A DNA stretch of 64,000 bases from Ricinus communis (Eukaryota; Streptophyta; Magnoliopsida; Malpighiales; Euphorbiaceae): assembly GCF_019578655.1 (NCBI RefSeq), contig NC_063261.1, positions 20,140,216 to 20,204,215 on the forward strand. The letters run 5' to 3'. A program made the position numbers and the translations under genes. Below are positions 1 through 9,063 of the stretch, piece by piece. Below the pieces are notes generated by a model. It made no database searches, was not told where the DNA came from, and saw only the letters and a program-made list of their open reading frames with translations. The stretch's first letter is position 1, and each line of letters begins with the position of its first letter.

Positions 1-434
1 ATACTTTTTTTTTATTATTTGAAGGGCGTAGAGCCACTCAGCTATCTGGCTCTGTCCATGCTTAATATCATATCACCATAAATATGATAAACTTTTACTA
101 ATATTAATGGATGGATGGAGAGCTCAAATTTTGAATATCTTCTTTTCTTATAAGAGAAAATAAGTATCACATCACTCTCTAATTGGCTATGTTCTTGTAG
201 TTTATTAATCGGGAAGATTATATGGGTGTTTCTGAAATTTTCCCCTCAAATCATTTTAGTCTCTAACTTTTCAAAAATTAATTTTTGGTCCCTGAAATAA
301 CACCTCGAGAACAAAGGGTTAGTTTTTGAGAAGGCAAAGACGAAAGTGTTTCTGTTTTTGAAGGTAAACCCAGAGAGACCGATGTAATTTTCCGCTGTCT
401 AAGAATTACATAAACATGTTTGTCTCGTTTTCAG

Positions 435-1214
435 GAAACTTATGTTGCAAAACAAATTCGACTCCAGCTACGTTGGATTCATGAGTGATGGGGCAGAATG
501 GCTAGTAGAGAACACAAACATCAAATTTGCTGGTAAAATTTTAAATAATAACATGACATGTATAAATATAATATATTTATTTAAATTGTAACTAAATTAA
601 TTAGTTCTGTGCTATAGCACATATAATATAATACGACATATACAACACGTTTATTTAAATAGTAATTAAATGGATTATATCATGTTCGCATATCGATTCG
701 TTATATAATAATGATTTAAGTAATTTATATTATTATTATTTCACTCTTAGATTATTATAATGATGGTTAGACTAAACTTCACTATGTTGCAAAATTACAG
801 GACTTGATTACTTGTCTTTAGCAGCCTATGTCGATTGCATTCCAACACATCTTGTTTTTCTTAAAAGTAGGGTAAGTAACAATTCGACCCTAAACTTTGT
901 ATTAATTTTTAAATTTAATTGCTTCATGAAGGCTATTATATAAATTAATTAATATAAAATTTAGTGTATTCTTGGAGTTTTTTTTTTTTTAATTTATTGA
1001 TAACATTTTGATTTTAATTTATAGGGGATGTATATGTATATATATATAATATCACAACTGTTGACACCAAACTGCAAAAATGTTTCAGGAAATCATTCTG
1101 GTGGAGGGATTAAAACTTGAGAATATTAAAGCAGGACTATATGATGTCCACTGCTTGCCTCTAAGGCTGGTTGGTGCTGAGGGATCACCAGCAAGATGCA
1201 TTCTTATCAAATGA
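435..1214 (+). CDS. cyclase family protein (kynurenine formamidase-like), 3' part
   Basis: This is the C-terminal part of a plant cyclase-family protein, a putative metal-dependent hydrolase related to kynurenine formamidase (Arabidopsis At4g34180 type). Three exons are readable: 435-532, 801-871 and 1089-1214, each bounded by AG/GT and joining in phase. The translation runs from [15 protein letters not shown] through [20 protein letters not shown] to a highly typical C-terminus, [20 protein letters not shown] followed by RCILIK and TGA. The N-terminal part, which in this family carries the HxGTHxDxPxH metal-binding motif, lies left of the window. A further in-frame stretch ending at a GT at 384 (codons for VNPERP) could be the preceding exon, because its phase fits the 435 acceptor, but its similarity to the family is poor and no clear acceptor was found. 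The family role is clear; the substrate in plants is uncertain. Confidence 0.85.
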
Positions 1215-2784
1215 TAGATATTAAAATTATGGTCTTTCATCCAATAAATGTGGCAATGCCCAAAGTTGAGAATGATATTTTACAGATGTGAACTATCTTA
1301 CTATCTAGCTCATTGTATATCAAATATATTACTGAATCAATGGCCAAATATTGATTGTAGAAATGAAACCTTCATTTTATATTGTTCCTATTCATTGTGA
1401 AAAATTTAACAATTTGGTGCTCCATATATGATAAGATAGACAGTCTTTAACTATATTAATTTGTTTCTAAAAAGGGCTCTAACAAAGAAATATAATGGGT
1501 GTAACTACCCAATTCTTAGATTTAGCCTAAATATTAGCATAATTTAAGTTGGGCTAATAAGTTTGTCCTTTATACTATAATTTCTTTTTAATCTCTTAAA
1601 TATGGAATTAAACACACAACACTTTTTCCACTCATATACAACTTTTTTTATCTATATTATTTATATCTGTGGGATATGTGATTAATGACACATCTTCAAC
1701 TTTAAGAAATTGCCACCTTTCATTAGCATATCAACATTAGCCTAATTATGGATCTGAAATTGCTACAAAGTATTAAAAAATAGATTCAAAATTTTTTTAT
1801 TTAATAAATTAATTTTTAAATTTTTATGAGCTGTTTTTTAAATATATATATTGAAAAAAGTAGTTTCAAAATGCAAAATTTATAAAATTTTAGTTTTAAA
1901 AGGCGCTTTTTCTATCAAACTGCCAAACATGGCTCTATGTATATAGTTGCTGCCAGGACCAATTGAATGATTATAATAAAATATGAATTTATTTTATGAT
2001 ATGATAAGAAAATATAAGAAAAATTATCAGTATTTGTGTTTATCATTTTTAATGTATTTTAATCAAATATTAGTTAAGAAATTCATAATTCTCCTAAACC
2101 AAATATGAATCATCAGTTCAAATAAATTAGAATTTCAAATGAGATAGCTTCTAGATTTGATAATAAACTTCGTATTTATAATATGTTCAACAATAGTCGG
2201 TCTATTATATATACAATTGAACTAGAACATGTCTCATGAATTTCTATTTGCTTTACCAAAAAAAACAAAAATGATATAAGAATAAAAATGCCATCAGAAT
2301 ATGAATTGAATTTCATTTTTGTTATGGGAATTGTTCTTAACTTAGAGCAGAATGCATAGTTGTAAAGGTACTGAATTGTAAACGAAGGAGATTAGTAGAA
2401 GCAGAAAAGGGCTCTTTACAAATTTTGTGGGCAAGCTAGATATTGTTTATGTATATCTTTCTCTGTGAGGCACATGTTTTGGTGCCATTTATTACATTAA
2501 GACCTTCCTGTTTCTCAGGAATTAAGGAACAAAAACAACTAAAATTTATGCAGAACAGGTATGATTTGCATAAAGTAGTTTTGTACTTGAGGGCCAAGTG
2601 ATGCCATGTTCATGTTAAAAGCCACAGAAGCGAGAGTAAAATAATTAACAATATGAAATAATTCATTATGGCTGACTTGAATTATTGATCTTCCATGTGG
2701 AAGATAACTTATTCTAATGAACAGTCACTTGATCCAAAATAATGAACATTTGGGTCAATCATAAAAATGCAAATATTGGACGAT
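1215..2784. other. intergenic, upstream region of root-cap copy 1
   Basis: This is AT-rich DNA with no credible coding sequence. From about 1700 it contains stretches also found upstream of copies 3 and 4, such as 'ttagcctaatta' near 1738. From 2383 it carries the upstream block shared by copies 1-3. It therefore looks like the left end of the duplicated unit. Confidence 0.6.
2383..2460 (+). promoter_or_regulatory. conserved upstream block, copy 1
   Basis: This block contains 'gggctctttacaaa' followed by 'ggcaagctaga' and 'gtttatgtat', about 450 bp before the start codon. The same sequence occurs at the same relative position before copy 2 (6845-6940) and copy 3 (11359-11440), and in degraded form before copy 4 (15921-15990). 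It may be a shared control region or simply recent duplication. Confidence 0.4.
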
Positions 2785-2792
2785 TATATATA
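2785..2792 (+). promoter_or_regulatory. TATA box, root-cap copy 1
   Basis: TATATATA lies about 100 bp before the ATG and is followed by 'ggatacattgcctctaacattctcac'-like sequence that recurs in all four copies ('acatattgcctg...acattctcac'). The corresponding TATA boxes in the other copies are at the same distance, which supports this assignment. Confidence 0.6.
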
Positions 2793-2892
2793 GGATACAT
2801 TGCCTCTAACATTCTCACTCCCAAACTAGCTAGAGTAAAGCCTTCAGTAATCAATCAAAGGATTCTCCAGAACAGCTTTTAGTAGCTTTCCA

Positions 2893-4674
2893 ATGGCGAA
2901 AACACTTCATCTTTTGCCTCTGATTTTACTCTTGATGCTGAATGCTGTAGCAGAGGCAAAATCTCTACCTCATGAGACTGAGATAGCTAAAAGCTCAAGC
3001 CATGCAAAATGCCTAATCAAGAAATACAAGCACTGCTATAATTTGGAGCTTGTTTGCCCAGCTTCCTGCCCCACTAGTTGCACTGTTGACTGTGTTTCTT
3101 GCCAACCCATCTGTCTTGATGGCTCTACTTCTCCACCAGTCTTTCTCTCTCGCTCACTATCAGAATCTGATGTTTATGGCCATGAATCATCACCTGGAAG
3201 TTATAATGACAATGATAACAATAATGGCAATAACAATGGCAACAACAACATCGGCAACAATAATGGCAATAATAACGGCAATAATAACGGTAATGACGAC
3301 GACAATAACAATGATGACAATGGTAACAATGGCAAGCATGATGGTAACAGCAATGGCCACAATAATGGCAACAACAACGGGAACAACACTGACCACAATA
3401 ATGGCAACAACAATGGCAACAACAACGGAAAAAACCAGGATGATAAAGGCCATGGAGAAGACCATGATGACAATGGCCACAACAATGGTAACAAATCACC
3501 ACCTGACTCTCGCACCCCTTTACCGCCATCATATGGACCACCTCCTCAATATAATCCAACTCCATCTCCTCCAAGTACTCCAACTCCAACCCCTATACCC
3601 TCTTCACCATCACCATCAGTACCAACACCAGCACCTCCTACTTCAACAGCAACTCCATCTACCTCACCAAAGACGGCCAAATGCAGAAACAAGAACTATA
3701 CGCAGTGCTACAATAGTGAGCATGTCTGCCCTAGTTCTTGCCCTGGTGGATGTGAGGTTGATTGTGTCACTTGCAAGCCTGTGTGTAGTAAGTTTTCTAG
3801 ATAAAAATTTTAATAATAAAAGCTACTTATATATTACGATTATCAAGACTTCCTTTGTTTTCAGCAATAACTTTCTATGTTATCTTTGGCAGAGTGTGAC
3901 AGGCCTGGAGCAGTTTGTCAAGACCCTCGATTTATTGGTGGAGATGGCATTACTTTCTACTTCCACGGCAAGAAAGACCATGATTTTTGCCTTGTTTCTG
4001 ATACTAACCTCCACATCAATGCCCATTTCATTGGCAAGAGGAATGAAAAGATGACAAGGGACTTCACTTGGGTCCAATCCATTTCTATCCTCTTTGGTAA
4101 TCACCAAATCTACCTTGGTGCCCTTAAGACCTCAACATGGGATGAGTCTGTGGATCGCCTTGCCCTCTCCTTTAATGGCGAACCCTTGACTCTCTCAGAA
4201 AATGAAAACAGCAGCTGGCAATCTGCAAGCGTACCAGGCGTATCCATCACGAGAACTAGCAGAACCAACAATGTCATAGTTGAAGTTGAAGGGAACTTCA
4301 AGATCACAGCTAAGGTCGTGCCGATAACTGAAGAAGATTCAAGAATTCACAACTATGGTATTAAAAGAGATGATTGCTTTGCGCATCTTGATCTTGGGTT
4401 TAAATTTTACTCTTTGAGTGATGAAGTGAATGGTGTACTGGGCCAAACCTATAGACCTGGATATGTAAGCCGGGTGAATATTGGTGCAAAGATGCCTGTA
4501 ATGGGAAGGAACAAAGAGTTCCAAACTTCAAGCCTCATCGCTGCAGATTGTGTAGTTGCTCGATTCAGTGGTGACAATGTCCTCAGTAAGGAAGGTTCTT
4601 TGCAGGGTTTTGAGTTACCAAGTTTGAGTTGTGCAAGTGAGATTGACGGCCAAGGAGTAGTATGCAAGAGATAG
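2893..4674 (+). CDS. root-cap family secreted protein, copy 1 (Asn/Gly-rich)
   Basis: Exons 2893-3787 and 3893-4674 (intron 105 bp, GTAAGT...CAG, phase 1) encode 558 residues. Residues 1-22 are a signal peptide. Residues 40-74 form an 8-Cys module, 105-200 an Asn/Gly/Asp-rich tract built on NNNG, 202-259 a Pro/Ser/Thr-rich tract, and 264-298 a second 8-Cys module with the same spacing. Residues 299-558 are the LEA-related/root-cap C-terminal domain, recognised by [25 protein letters not shown] and [11 protein letters not shown]. Relatives are the Arabidopsis root-cap/LEA-related proteins (At5g60530 type) and maize root-cap proteins, which are secreted and of unknown biochemical role. The Asn/Gly tract here is a single long irregular block with His/Asp interruptions, unlike the triple block of copies 3 and 4. 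If the intron is retained, translation stops four codons after the splice site. Confidence 0.85.
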
Positions 4675-4742
4675 ACAAATGCATGGTACAAATTGACTCA
4701 TTTCATAATAAATGATCTAAGAATAAAAATGTCAAAAACCAT

Positions 4743-4766
4743 TAGAGGTGAAATAAAATAGCCTCT
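4743..4766 (+). other. small conserved stem-loop after copy 1
   Basis: AGAGG (4744-4748) can pair with CCTCT (4762-4766). The same element follows copies 3 and 4 at the same place, extended there to TAGAGG/CCTCTA. It lies in the likely 3' UTR. Its role is unknown. Confidence 0.3.
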
Positions 4767-5065
4767 GGTTTCGCAAATTGATTATTTTGATTGGCTTCGT
4801 GACTTTGTTTCATAATAAAAACTCAGATTCAAGTTAATTAAAGAGATTCCATGCCTTTTTCTTTTTGAAATGTTTGCGGCCAATTGGTGTTCCTGAGTAG
4901 GTTTAGTGAGCAGAAGAATGAGACTAATTAATCACCCTTATCTCACAATAAAACAATGTCCTAAGAAATCCTGCCATATTAATTAAATGAAAATTATCAG
5001 ATCAATAATAATGAGATGCATTTCTTTTTGTTAATCTCTTTAGCCTTCTAACTGGTGATGTCTAT

Positions 5066-5402
5066 TCCAGATTGCTTGTTTTCATCAACTTGCTTGCATT
5101 GCATTGCATATTCTTCTCCTCCAATTACTCTTCTTGCCTGACAAAACAAATAATTGAAAGAAGATAAGAAAAGGGAAACTCTTATCAGTAAAACAAAGTT
5201 ATTCGAAGCAAATTCACACACTGTAAAAGATTAATTAAGGAAAACATCCATCAGGTCCTCCATTGCCATTTCTCCACAAAATCACAAGCCAAAAGTGGCG
5301 GTGCTAAAATATCAAATTTTCAGTCTCCCAACAATTGAAGTACGTAGCTTCCTGTGACGGTTGCCCCTCTAAGAGCTTTGCCCAGCAGTTTCAAAGAAGT
5401 CT
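5066..5402 (-). pseudogene. broken copy of the 18701-19190 gene
   Basis: On the minus strand this region aligns by eye with the small gene beyond copy 4. Shared stretches include 'gggagactgaaaat', 'ttggcttgtga', 'ttgtggaga' and 'atggcaatggagga', and the terminal exon around 5066-5140 ('attgcttgttttcatcaact' on the plus strand). It is broken by an in-frame TAG at 5369-5371, a deletion before the WETEN-equivalent segment, loss of the original stop codon, and a small insertion in the last exon. Its distance from copy 1 (about 390 bp) matches that of the intact gene from copy 4 (430 bp), so both belong to the same duplicated unit. Confidence 0.75.
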
Positions 5403-5987
5403 TTATCATTAGATTCTTGCTGGTAAATGCAAGTCAACGGTGCTAAATGTCAATTTGCTTTTTCTAGCTCTGTGTCGAGTACTCACACATCTTGCCAAAT
5501 ATATTCTTAGATTAAGTCATTAATTATATTATATGATAACATATCGCTTCATTTATTAATTATTATATTTTTATTGATTAATTTTTAATTATAATTTTTT
5601 AATAATAATAAATAAACTAATCAATAAAAATATAACAATTAATAAATAAAACCACATGTCCCCGTATAATTGATTTAATCTATAGATGACGAGATAGACT
5701 GAATCTAATTAAAAATTTCTTGTGCAAATATACTATTAAATAATTAAAATGGGAGTCTTTTTTCACCTTTTGTATGTATTGGCTTGGTCTCGTTTCAAAT
5801 CACGGAAGTATTATTGTATGTATCGACTCGCTTTTATTTTTTCTTGGAATTTTTTGTAATCTTAATAATTATACTTTTTTCATTGTATAAGATTTGTTTA
5901 AAATTAATTATATGATATAGCACTAGTCATCTAAATTTTTATAAGAAAATAGGTGATATAGAAAGCTTCTTTATATTTCTTTACTCA

Positions 5988-5990
<3 letters not shown>

Positions 5991-6019
<29 letters not shown>
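5991..6019. repeat. (AT)n microsatellite
   Basis: About 14 uninterrupted AT dinucleotides. Confidence 0.9.
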
Positions 6020-6020
<1 letters not shown>

Positions 6021-6844
6021 CAAGAAAAATTCATAACAATACAATAGAATGTGCCAATAGATAAAAATTTAAATTTATTGAATATTCTTTAATTTAATTG
6101 GAATGCTCTTCGAGATAAAATTAAATTTTAAAACTTAAAATATCCTAAAAATTGAAGAATATAACAGTAATGTTATTAAAATTTGATTAGTTCAATAAAA
6201 TAATTTCATATATCTCAAAAAGTAAGGAGAATGTAATATAAAAAATCTCCTTCCCTCCTTTTTTTCTATCCAAAAATCAGTTCTCCCTTATTATCATTAT
6301 TTTATCTTAAAGTATTATAATCTCTCATTTTTAGTCTTATAGTTTTATCGTGAAATATTGTAGGTAATTATTCTTAGTAATTACTATTCCATTTTAACAT
6401 ATAGCATAATGTAAATGTTATTTTGTTTAACAAGCTTATAGAATATTAGAAGATGTCATTATTTATTATTGTAATTTTGTATTATATGTACGATTTATAT
6501 ATATATATACTTTATTTATTTATTAAAAAATGTTGATGATTCTATAAAAGAAAACAAGAACGTGAAATTGAGATTACAATCAATTTAATTATATATGTTA
6601 GAACTAATATAAAATGATATAGATTTTAAACATATTGTTATGCTTAGTATTTAATTAAAAGAGTGCATGTATCATCGTTTAAGGGTTTATGAAATTCTAT
6701 ATATTTGCTTTACAAAAAGCAAAAAAAGAAAGAAAGAAGAAAATAATAAGAATAAAAATGCCATCAGAATATTAATTGAATATCATTCCTGTAGTAGGAT
6801 TTGTTCTTAGTTTACTCCAGAATGCATAGTTGTAAAGATGAATT

Positions 6845-6940
6845 GAAAACGAAGGAGATTAGTAGAAGAAGAAAATGGGCTCTTTACAAAAAATTCTTGG
6901 CAAGCTAGATTCTGTTTATGTATACCTTTCTTCAGAAGCC
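6845..6940 (+). promoter_or_regulatory. conserved upstream block, copy 2
   Basis: 'gggctctttacaaa' then 'ggcaagctagat' and 'gtttatgtata', matching the block before copies 1 and 3. Confidence 0.4.
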
Positions 6941-7208
6941 ATAGGGATTGGTCTCTTATTGCATGTTGACATTCCTGTTTCTCAGGAATAAGCAACAAAT
7001 GCAACTAAAAGTAGTTTCGTTCTTCATGGTCAAGTGATACCCATGTCCATGTTAAGAGCAACAGAAGCGAAAGCAAAACCATTAACAATGAGAAATAATT
7101 CACAGTGGCTGGCTTGACTTGTTGAACTTCCATGTGAAAGATTACTTACCAATGAACGTTCACTTGATCTAGACATTTGGATCATCACAAATGCTCTTTT
7201 TGGACAAC

Positions 7209-7216
7209 TATAAATA
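7209..7216 (+). promoter_or_regulatory. TATA box, root-cap copy 2
   Basis: TATAAATA 73 bp before the ATG, followed by the shared 'acatattgcctg' and 'acattctcatc' start region. Confidence 0.65.
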
Positions 7217-7288
7217 GGACATATTGCCTGTGACATTCTCATCATCATCCCCAAGAACCAATTCAAGGCTTAGGCAAACATTCTTTCA

Positions 7289-9063
7289 ATGGCTCGATTT
7301 GCAGAAAAACTTGCTGTGCCTATGATTCTTCTGCTAGTGGTTATTACTATAGCGGAAGCAAAAACTCCACCTGGGATAGCTAAGAACCCAAGCCATGCAA
7401 GATGTAATATCAAGAAGTATAAGATGTGCTACAATTTGGAGCATGTTTGCCCAAAATTCTGCCCTGACAGCTGCACTGTTGAATGTGCTTCTTGCAAGCC
7501 TATCTGCAGTGGTGGCTCTACTCCTCCTGACAGTGGCTCTCCGCCATACTCACCCGCCCCTTCGACTGGCAACAATGACAATGATAACAATAATGGCAAT
7601 AATAATGGCAACAACAACACTGGCAACAATAATGGCAACAACAACGGCAACAACAATGGAGACAACGACGACCATGGCAAGACACCACCGTCTGACTCTC
7701 ACACCCCTTCACCACCAGACTATCATACTCCTCCATCAAATGTGCCACCTCCTCAACATTACCCAACTCCATCTCCTCCAACTACTCCAACTCCTACACC
7801 CTCTTCACCATCAACACCAACACCAACACCTCCTACTCCTGCACCCCGTACACCATCACCGACGCCTCCTACTCCTACACCCTCTTCACCATCACCATCA
7901 GAGTCAACACCAACACCTCCTACTCCTACACCCAGTACGCCATCGCCATCGCCAACGCCTCCTACGCCTACACCCTCTTCACCGTCACCATCAACACCAA
8001 CACCAACACCATCTACACCATCATCAACACCTCCTACTCCTACACCCTCTTCACCTTCTCCATCAACTCCTTCTACCTCACCAAAGACGGCCAAATGCAA
8101 AAACAAATACTATCCACAATGCTACAATACTGAGCATGTCTGCCCCAGTTCTTGTCCTGGTGGATGTGAGGTCGATTGTGTCACTTGCAAGCCTGTCTGC
8201 AGTAAGTTTCTCTAGACAAATTTAACAATCAATACTATTTCTCTATTATAACTACTAAAATTTTCTATATTCTCCTGACAGAATGTGACAGACCTGGAGC
8301 AGTCTGCCAAGACCCTCGATTCATCGGTGGAGATGGCATTACTTTCTACTTCCATGGCAAGAAAGACCATGATTTTTGCCTTGTTTCTGACAACAATCTC
8401 CACATCAACGCCCATTTCATTGGCAAGAGAAATGAAAAGATGACAAGGGACTTCACTTGGGTCAAGTCTATTGCAATCCTCTTTGGCAATCACCAAATCT
8501 TCCTCGGTGCACTTAAAACCTCAACATGGGATGACTCTGCAGACCGCCTTGCTCTCTCCTTTGACGGTGAACCTTTGACTCTCTTGGAAAATGAAGGCAG
8601 CAGGTGGCAATCCGCAAACGTCCCAGGCTTATCCATCACCAGAACTAGCAGTACCAATAATGTCGTAGTTGAAGTTGAAGGGCATTTTCAGATCACAGCT
8701 AAGGTCGTGCCAATAACTGAAGAAGATTCAAGAATTCATAACTATGGTATTACTAAAGATGATTGCTTTGCTCATCTTGATCTTGGGTTTAAATTTTACT
8801 CTTTAAGTGATGAAGTGAATGGTGTGTTGGGCCAAACCTATAGACCTGGATATGTAAGTCGTGTGAATATTGGTGCAAAGATGCCCGTAATGGGAGGCAA
8901 CAAAGAGTTTCTAACTTCAAGCCTCTTCGCCGCGGATTGTGCAGTAGCTCGATTCAGTAGTGACAATGGCTTCAATGCTGAAGGTGCTTTGCAGGATTTT
9001 GAGTTACCAGGCTTGAGCTGTGCAAGTGGGATGGATGGACAAGGAGTAGTATGCAAGAGATAG
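7289..9063 (+). CDS. root-cap family secreted protein, copy 2 (Pro-rich variant)
   Basis: Exons 7289-8201 and 8282-9063 (intron 80 bp, phase 1) encode 564 residues. The order is signal peptide (1-24), 8-Cys module (39-73), a short Asn/Gly tract (94-130), a long Pro/Ser/Thr tract of TPTPS and PPTPTP type (131-265), second 8-Cys module (270-304) and the root-cap domain (305-564). Compared with its neighbours the Asn/Gly tract is only about 37 residues and the Pro-rich tract about 135, so the balance of the two disordered regions is reversed. It also lacks the FLSRSLSESD-like segment found after the first Cys module in copies 1, 3 and 4. The Pro-rich tract resembles hydroxyproline-rich cell-wall glycoproteins, so hydroxylation and O-glycosylation are likely but not shown. 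Confidence 0.85.
7787..8066 (+). repeat. imperfect repeat coding the Pro/Thr/Ser tract of copy 2
   Basis: Repeated 'cctcctactcctacaccctc' and 'tcaccatcaccatca' units of about 40-60 bp, in frame, encode [16 protein letters not shown] repeats. The number of units differs among the four gene copies, consistent with slippage or unequal exchange. Confidence 0.7.

Larger units (their letters stand above)
5403..7208. other. intergenic between copies 1 and 2
   Basis: AT-rich DNA without coding potential. It includes an (AT)n run at 5991-6019 and, from 6845, the conserved upstream block of copy 2. Confidence 0.6.

Noticed and set aside
20..60. tRNA A-box-like sequence on the minus strand ('tagctgagtggc')
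   Set aside because: No B box at the proper distance and no tRNA fold; a poly(A)-like run follows too soon.
3050..4054. Long overlapping plus-strand frame across copy 1, and similar long plus and minus frames in the other copies
   Set aside because: The AAC/AAT-GGC repeat lacks stops in several frames. The products are Met/Thr- or Val/Ile-rich nonsense, and the frame runs through a well-supported intron.
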